Source of the DNA: Dermatemys mawii
Taxonomy: Eukaryota > Chordata > Testudines > Dermatemydidae
Length of the DNA stretch: 64,000 nt
Direction: 5' to 3'
Assembly: GCA_007922305.1 (NCBI GenBank)
Contig: ML677335.1
Coordinates: 38,012,642-38,076,641, forward strand
Below are positions 57,336 to 64,000 of this stretch, in pieces (position 1 is the stretch's first letter; each line of letters starts with the position of its first letter). A program made the position numbers and the translations under genes. The notes under the pieces are model-generated. The model worked only from the letters and a program-made list of their open reading frames with translations, did not search any database and was not told the origin of the DNA.

Positions 57336-57730
57336 ATTGTCAGGCCTTGTGGAGCAGGATTTTTTTAAGGAGGGATTAGAACAAAGCCTGTTCCAAGCAC
57401 AAAAGGGCAGCAAGGAAGAAGGTCCGAAGGAGCAAGATTCACAAGGAGCTCTGAAACAAGAAGGGCTTGTGCAGGGAGAAAAAGGTAAGCAAGGAGAAAT
57501 AAGCAGTGATTTAGCCAGAGAAGAGCTAAGCAAAAGCTTGGAAGGCCGAGCGAAGCCAATGAAAGGGTACAAAGAGGGAAGTGACACAATCCAGTGTTGG
57601 ATCTTAAACTCTGCAACCACTGACGCGGCTCACATACACTGGTCCAGCATCACAGCTACCAGCCTTTTCACACAGGATGGTCAAGATTTCTTTTCAGAGC
57701 CAAGCAACTGCTCTATAGTCATCTGAAGAG
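57336..57730 (+). other. Purine-rich segment with a 129-codon frame, possibly L2-derived
   Basis: The frame at 57337-57726 is rich in Glu, Lys, Gly and Gln (KEEGPKEQDSQGALKQEG), which follows from purine-rich DNA. The words ggaaggccgagcgaagcc and agagggaagtgacacaat resemble a decayed LINE-2 segment (gcaaagaggggagtgacatgg). No domain was recognised, and a 100-codon minus frame overlaps it. I do not consider it a gene. Confidence 0.35.
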
Positions 57731-59289
57731 GTTACTGCTGAGAAACACAAGATATTCCTCCTCAGCCGGAAAAACAATCACATTACCTCCCCCTTTAGTT
57801 CCCACCTCTGTTGGCTCAAGGAAGAAGAGAAATTGTGACCAGGAGCCAAACCTCCATGTCTTGAAAGAGAGTATAAAAAATAAAAGCAAAACCCAGGGAA
57901 AGTAAAAGCAGGAGAGACCAAACAAGTGAACTCCTGGCAAACCAAAATGGCCTCAGTTAGCCCCCAAACCTGCAAAAACTTACACATGTCCCTTAAGCAC
58001 AAAACCACAGTCTCACTGAAGCCTAAATCACGGTGGGTGCAACTAAAAATTAATTCTGGTTTTAGAGTTATTACTGATTCCACTAATATTCTCATTAAAA
58101 TAGATGATACCATTTGAAACAGGAATACCCCTAATACCAGAATGAACGGTTTAATGTGCCAGAAGCTTTGCCTCCTCATTCATAAACACTGTATCCAGTA
58201 CTATAATTGTATCCTATATGGAAGCATACAACAGACACACTTCCTAAATAAGATTGTTAACTGACAAGTGTACTATGGTATTCAGGAAAACAAACATGTA
58301 CAAAATAGTGTCTTTAAACATCAGATATAATCTTCATTATGCAGCCTGTGTTATAAACTAGTTAACTGAGCCCTCTATAGGCTTGCAAAGTTTTTGCAAT
58401 TTTATTGCACAAAAATTTGGTGTAGCAATTTATATTCAGGATCATTTAAAAACTCTACATATTTCTGAGGCCCCTACGGAAATCCCACCTTAAAAAGGGG
58501 AGGTGTCTGCTAGTTTTATAATGAAGAAAAGCCTAAGAACCTAGTGGTACAGATTTTAAGTGCCATACTGGTAAAGAAATAATGGATATAGATCAAAGAG
58601 CCCTGTCACAGCATAGATGTAATAAGCCCATTTATTTGATTTAACTAACCTCGTTAACTCCTCTTTCAAAATGCACACGAGTGCTTCCCTGTATAGCAGC
58701 ACATCATCAGTCTGTGCTCTCTCCAAAGCACAAGCACTGCTCCTTTTGTGTAGCCCCTATACAACATCTTAAAAAGAGGACAGACTTAGATACCCCCACA
58801 TTCATAGACAAGAGAACTGGCTGGCTGGCTGCACTGGGTCCACAGGCTGTCTCCTTCCCTGTAGTTGTGGGCAGACCCCTGCCGCATAATTGTGAGCTTC
58901 AGGGAGCAGCCTGTTTTTCCTGAGCTCCCACTAAGGGCAGTGATGGCTCTGTATCCATTATTTTTTTTACCAGTATACCCCTTCCCCCAGCAGAGGGCTG
59001 GTGCCCTAAAGGCATAAATGAATCCTTCGTCAACAGCCATGTGCTACATAATTTCTCTTCCAACAGTAGCACTGGGTTCTTTAGGTGCAGATTACACAAT
59101 GAGGCCGTGATTATGAAGCTGCTTTAGGTGTACACTTAGGTAGCTTATCCATGCTATCAAATTTGAACTGTATTATGTTTACACTGTAACATGTTACTTA
59201 AAAACAGCTTACTATGTACTTTTCTCCTAAATGACTATAACGGACTGCGTAGTGGGTGCAGTACTAACAGATTACAGCTGGTCAGGAAT
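57731..59289. other. Single-copy sequence
   Basis: No gene or transposon recognised. The longest frame is 133 codons on the minus strand (57778-58179) with no known domain. Confidence 0.4.
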
Positions 59290-59525
59290 GGGTTTTTTTC
59301 CCCCTGTGAAAAACTAATGAATTTTTAAATTTTGTCAGCATTGTCAGGTTTTCAGTGGTTTAAAACTGGAAATTTCTGGTTTTCAATGGCTGAAAAATGT
59401 TCCATTTTATAACAAAACCCAGTTTTGTTTAAAAGTACGTGAAATATTTTTTAAAGATTTTTTTTGTTTTGTTTTGTCAAAAACAACTTCCATCACAAAA
59501 TAATAAGGATAAATTTTCAACCGGC
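59290..59525. repeat. AT-rich diffuse repeat
   Basis: Repeated words (gaaaaactaatgaattttta, ggttttcagtggtttaaaac, ggttttcaatggctgaaaaa, aaattttcaaccggctctgt) match the diffuse 'caaaattttc...accagctct' type also seen near 51590 and 61600. Boundaries are uncertain. Confidence 0.5.
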
Positions 59526-60120
59526 TCTGTACAAGATGCTACACATATGTACAGAAGTTCATACATTAGATTGTATTATTTGAGAGACAGCACCTAATCA
59601 CAGACTGTACTCTGTACTGTACTGCATATACATAACTTTATAACTTCCCGACTTCTGAGTGCCTAACAGTGCAACCGTAACATTCTGTTAGCTTTTTATG
59701 AAAGCGTATAAACGCTCACACTTCTCCATGTGTCTTATGTGGCCAGGAACCTCCCAGAAATGGAAGTAGCCTCCTGCAGTCCATCAAAATACCCAGACTC
59801 CTTTGCTGTAATACAGCCACTCCCAACCAGTTCTTCAGATCTGTTCCCTGATCCCTGCTCCACCAGTTCCCTGACCCTCTGCTGTTTGAGGATCTGGAAT
59901 CCAGTGTTGCAAGACCATGCAACATGGCTTTGCAGTTCAAAATGCCATGTCCAAATTACCCCTCCACGAACCACCAACCTGAAAGAGCTACCATGCAATC
60001 AGGTGCAGCACATGTGGAGCACTGTTCATGGGGAGAGCGCACTCATACTTACTCACTAGAGTGGGTTCAGCATTTTTCAATGGCATAGATCCAAGAAGAG
60101 AAACAAAGAGAGATATCCCA
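59526..60120. other. Single-copy sequence
   Basis: No gene recognised. Overlapping frames on both strands at 59716-60059 have no known family. Confidence 0.35.
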
Positions 60121-60395
60121 GAATAGCTGCTAGTGTGGTGGATAGGATACTTGTGGGATTTGGGGGACTCAGGTTCAAGACCCTGTTGAGAACCAGGCAA
60201 AGGAATAACTTGCATTTGTTTCCCCCACATCTCAGGGGAGCACCCTCATTGCTGGGCTATTGGCTATTCTCTCTCTCTCAAAAAAAAAATCTTTTGTTTT
60301 TGGAAACATCTCAGTTGCATGTAGAACAGGGAAATTTCTGAAATTCTGTGAAAATTTTCACACGGTGGCAAAAACATTTCCTGCCCATCTCTAGT
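60121..60395 (+). repeat. tRNA-like SINE head plus AT-rich tail
   Basis: The part tagtgtggtggataggatac then gactcaggttcaagaccctg carries a B-box-like ggttcaagacc. It is followed by an inverted counterpart (cccccacatctcaggggag, attgctgggctattgg) that I recall from a turtle composite repeat. After ctctctctctcaaaaaaaaa it passes into the gaaaattttc-type tail. Confidence 0.5.
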
Positions 60396-61599
60396 CATTA
60401 TGAATCTTGGCTGTTGCTAAACCATTGAGACGGCAGAGTCCGCGCTGTATCCTGTTAGCAGGAGCACCAGCCATCCAGCACCACAACAAGAGTCCTTAGT
60501 CTATTTCATATTTCTAATTTAACTGAACTCTGTTCCCCCGCCCCAGCTATAGCTAAACGCACAAACTATCACCAGCTGTAGCAGAGCAACAGAAGTGATT
60601 TGCAGGCACAAAGGTTCTGCTTCTGTCATTATTAGAGCATCAGATTCTTCTTTACCTATGTATGGCCAGCTGCCCACTGAACAAATTTGCAGAGAAGCAG
60701 AAATTACTGGGCGTTTTGGGGCGGGGGGGGGGGTTGGTGTGTGCATGTGTTGGATACCAAATAACCTGTAGGCAGAAAGGAGTCTCTTAAACCTACACTT
60801 AAAGCAAAGACTAATGATATAGATGAGTCACCAAGTAGTTCAGCAGCTACTACTGCTAAGAGAAAAGGTCTGAGCAAGATAAGGAAAGAAAGCAGTATGC
60901 ATGAACAAAACTTACAAACAATACTGAATACAGGGAGGAGGTAGGGAGGAGAGAAAATGTCTCATGTTCTCCTAAAGTAGATTAGTATTGCTGCATCCTG
61001 CAGCGAGCCTCCCACCCAAATGTGTGCTATAAACTTAATTCTCAAATGACAGTATCGCTACTGGGTGCATAAACACTGAGACAAGATTAGACATGCTTGT
61101 TTTTAACCATTCATTTCTCTCTCCAGTGAAACGCTAACAGCATAACTTTACTATCAAAATTATTACCCTTCAGAATGCATGCTTTTAACTTTATCCATAG
61201 CAATTATGTCTTAGTGGGATATTAAGGTAATGGCCAAAAAAAAATCCAAAATGTTTCAAAAAGGACAAATTAACTTGGTGAGAGTCCAGAGACAACCAAT
61301 CATGCACAACTCAAAGGATGATTCTGTAATCTGGACAAAAACTGAGTTGACACTAAAGCCATTTTAACAGGAGATTAAATTAAATTTAAAGGTACAAAAC
61401 AGCAACATTTAATGAATTTAAAACTTTATTTGCTGGGCCTAGTAAATCTATTATAGTCGTTCTGACCACATATGGATACATTTTTAAAGAAAATAGTTTG
61501 CCTCTGGGATCTCCAGTCAAGGACTACAGAACAAAACAGTGTGGACTCTCCGAAGAGTTTAATATATAAATGCACTTAGCAAATGTGTTTTATTATAGG
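60396..61599. other. Single-copy sequence
   Basis: A G-run of 12 (60724-60733 and neighbours) occurs at 60719-60735. No gene recognised. Confidence 0.4.
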
Positions 61600-61960
61600 T
61601 GACTGAAAAAGAGAAGTATCTTTCATTAAAACTATTGAAAAAAGAAACTTTTTTTCAGAAATGACTGAAATAAATGATTTTTTATTTTTTTAAAGCTGCT
61701 AATCAATGGAAAAATTTGTTTCATTTTGGTCATGAAAAGAAACCTCTCCTACTCTTAAGCGGAGAGAGGGGAAAACTGGAAGGACAGGGTGCAAAAGTGA
61801 GAGAAAACAAGAAACTAAACCAAAAAGGAAACTAAGTGTTTTGGATCATTTTGGATTATTTCATCAAAAAATGAAACACTGAAAAAAAAATCAACATATT
61901 TTCACAAAACTCTGCTATTTTGGTTAGATTGAATTTTTCATCAATTTATGCATGTGGGGA
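61600..61960. repeat. AT-rich diffuse repeat
   Basis: The words gaaactttttttcagaaatg, aaaaatttgtttcattttgg, ggattatttcatcaaaaaat and aaacactgaaaaaaaaatc belong to the same diffuse type as 51590 and 59290. Boundaries are approximate. Confidence 0.4.
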
Positions 61961-63402
61961 AATACTTTGGCCTGCACGAGGTTTTTAGTTTTGTATCAGA
62001 TAAAAACAGGATTCTTTATTTAGGTGAATTTATTTGAAGGATCAAAAGGTCTGTTTTAGTTCAATCTCTCTCAAATAATGATATGAGGAGGTTTTGACAT
62101 TTTGCAAAAAAATTAAATGCCTTCATTCTTGAAAAAAAAAAAAGACTGGAGAATATTTCAGGTGGTAAGCTAAACACCTGCATTAGCGAAAACAAGGCCT
62201 ACCTGCCAGGATAAAATCATAATTCTGATCATTCAATTTTGCTACCAAACGGTATAGATAATTAAAAGTCTACATATCATACGCTAATCTCACTGGTTAG
62301 CAGATATGCAAAAGCCCCGAGATTTCAAGCTGTATCCTGAAGCTGAGTATTTCACATAAGAACATCCAAACATTGCTTGCATGTATACCTGTACAGCCAA
62401 GACCTTTTCCTTCTCATTTTTCTGTGTGGCATCTGCAACTTTGGCTCATTTCAGCAGAAAGTGTTCTAAGTTATAGCACTGTATCTATCTTCTTCTCTTG
62501 GCCGTACCACTTTACATAGCACAGACCAGTAGATGATGTGATTTTGCAGCCCTTTCTCATATAAGCAGTCCCATTATTTCTAAGAACAAACAAGGAAAAA
62601 CTGCAGCATCACAACCTAAAGGAGATACAAGCACATTATCTAGTTTGATTCTACAATTCCAAGCCCTTTATGCTGGATTAATGTCACATAAATCCAGCAC
62701 TGAAGAAAACAACTAGTCATACAACCATGCCTCAAAAGAAAAACCTTCATATACAGGAGTTTGTTGGCTAGAAGCAGAAGGCTTGAGGGCTGCTTTCCCC
62801 CACTGCCTTCCAATTTGTTCAGTTACAACAGATGATCACCAAGAACTCTCCTCACTGATTTAATCAAATAAGCAGTTATGCAAGTACCCCCAAACTGGTA
62901 GCCCTAGATCTTGGTTTTCTGATCTGCCTGAAGAGCTGTAGAGTAGAATCTGGGGCCTGCCCTCATGACAAACCCTGTCAGCGGGCCCACGCTGAAATTC
63001 TAAACCATCAAAAACACAGAGAAGCAGCTAAAAGCAGAAAACATTGCAAAATGTGTGTCCAATGTGCAGAACTGACTTGAAAGACAATCATTCCAAAACA
63101 AGCTGAAGTTTGCCTCAGGATGTTTGAGGTTTTACTACAACCTCTTCCTAAACTCTGCCACTGATGAGGATGGCAAAATTCAGTTAAACTTCTGGGCCAT
63201 TTAAAGGGAAAAGCTACCTCCTTGCACCTCACTTCTCATACCCACCAAAACAGTCCATCTGTATCGTTGTCTATTCTCTCCACAACAGAAAGAGCCTGAT
63301 TCTGAAAAGTGACAAGAATTTGCCACTCATTAAAGTCGCTAGTCCTTAGGACTCTAACATCAGTGGCTCTGGCAGCAGGAAATACAGCTTGGCTAAGATA
63401 TA
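61961..63402. other. Single-copy sequence
   Basis: No gene or transposon recognised. An A-run of 12 lies at 62132-62143. Confidence 0.4.
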
Positions 63403-63614
63403 CAGGCATGTTGCGTCTTGCGCGAGGGTTCTGTTCTGTGGTTACTGCGTAAAACGGAAACCGTGTATAGCCAGAACCCATTGACTTCAATGGGAGGCGA
63501 AATTGCACCCCCTGCAGAAAGTTTAAAAAAAAATCTTCTTTCTTTTTTTGTTTTTGCAGACCGCGTAAAGCAGAAATCGCGTAAGTTGAATCAGCATAAG
63601 ACGCGACATGCATG
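63403..63614 (+). mobile_element. Pogo/Tigger-like MITE (Tc1/mariner) with TA duplication
   Basis: The left end caggcatgttgcgtcttgcg is the inverse of the right end cataagacgcgacatgcatg with few mismatches. The flanks are TA at 63401-63402 and 63615-63616. Further inside, actgcgtaaaacggaaac pairs with gcgtaaagcagaaatcgcg. CAGGCAT ends plus TA duplication are typical of Tigger-type elements. It is 212 bp long, with no transposase. Confidence 0.75.
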
Positions 63615-63616
63615 TA

Positions 63617-64000
63617 TTTCCACAGAATGAATACTCTCTATCCAGGGGATTCTTCCCACCCCCACCCACACTCACTGAGCAAACAAACATATAAGGTGGG
63701 TTGGGAGGGATGAGTGAGAGAAAGGAAACAAGCAAAACAAGACCCAAGTATTAAATATTTACATAAGAATGAAATGTTTCATTAATTACATACAGAATCA
63801 ATTGGCAGCTATTTTTCTAAAATTTCTCAGTCAAACCCACAGACTTGTAGCACTTTGAACTGTGCTGAACCAGTAATTGTGGATGAATATTTTAAATCAG
63901 TCTTGAATCACTGTATTGCATTCACCAAATAAACTAATAAGTTGCTCATGTGTGGACTACTACTGTCTTTCTTCTTTCCCAGACATATGGAGTGCAGTCC
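63617..64000. other. Single-copy sequence to window end
   Basis: No gene or repeat recognised in the last 384 bases. Confidence 0.4.

Noticed and set aside
57337..57726. 129-codon Glu/Lys-rich frame
   Set aside because: The composition follows from purine-rich DNA, and a frame of similar length is open on the opposite strand. Possible L2 ancestry explains it better.
60121..60270. tRNA-like B box (ggttcaagacc)
   Set aside because: The sequence does not fold into a full tRNA, has an inverted counterpart and continues into a repeat tail, so it is a SINE and not a tRNA gene.
1..64000. CRISPR arrays, bacterial operons, phage or plasmid features
   Set aside because: No regularly spaced short direct repeats with unique spacers, no ribosome-binding-site-linked gene series and no replication origin were seen. 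The repeat content is that of a vertebrate nuclear genome.

Overview
The window looks like 64 kb of non-coding DNA from a vertebrate nuclear genome, most likely a turtle, less likely a crocodilian. This is inferred from the repeat content: CR1 LINE 3' ends, hAT-like elements ending in cag(c/g)ggttctcaaac or caggggtgggcaaact, MIR-type SINEs with L2-like tails, a solo LTR starting tgtgacggagtcag, DIRS-type tyrosine-recombinase retrotransposons, a two-gene PIF/Harbinger element and a Penelope-like 3' tail. I recall this combination from chelonian genomes, but no species can be named from sequence alone. I found no host protein-coding gene. Almost every ORF is short, has no recognisable family, or is produced by GC-rich repeats, so the window is either intergenic or a very large intron.

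Layout. 1-5 kb: a CR1 3' end, a hAT-like element, then a decayed Harbinger element (about 1695-3890) with Myb-like and transposase remnants facing each other and a 123-bp inverted repeat. 5.2-5.9 kb: a solo LTR with an ATAT target-site duplication (TSD). 7-15 kb: a MITE, a MIR, a hAT-like element and two CR1 copies, the second a 2-kb decayed ORF2 that still reads FADD. 15-24 kb: a hAT hairpin element inside a CR1 3' end, and a DIRS element inside a SINE, itself carrying a CR1 fragment. 24-31.6 kb: mostly single-copy sequence. 31.7-35.3 kb: a second DIRS element with a 161-codon recombinase fragment, then a 1.2-kb CR1 split by a MITE. 38-42.6 kb: three hAT-like elements, two of them a GC-rich minisatellite-bearing pair in opposite orientation. 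44.6-49.5 kb: a CR1 fragment, a GC-rich hAT-like fragment, an LTR-like block, a truncated hAT and the Penelope tail. 51-64 kb: SINEs, another hAT hairpin element, AT-rich diffuse repeats and a pogo/Tigger-like MITE.

Nothing here is a complete, active system. The most informative structures are the nested insertions, which give relative ages, and the DIRS and Harbinger remnants, whose gene order and lesions can be read directly. Four possible small exons are reported as low-confidence leads. Family names rest on remembered consensus sequences and visible motifs, not on a database search.
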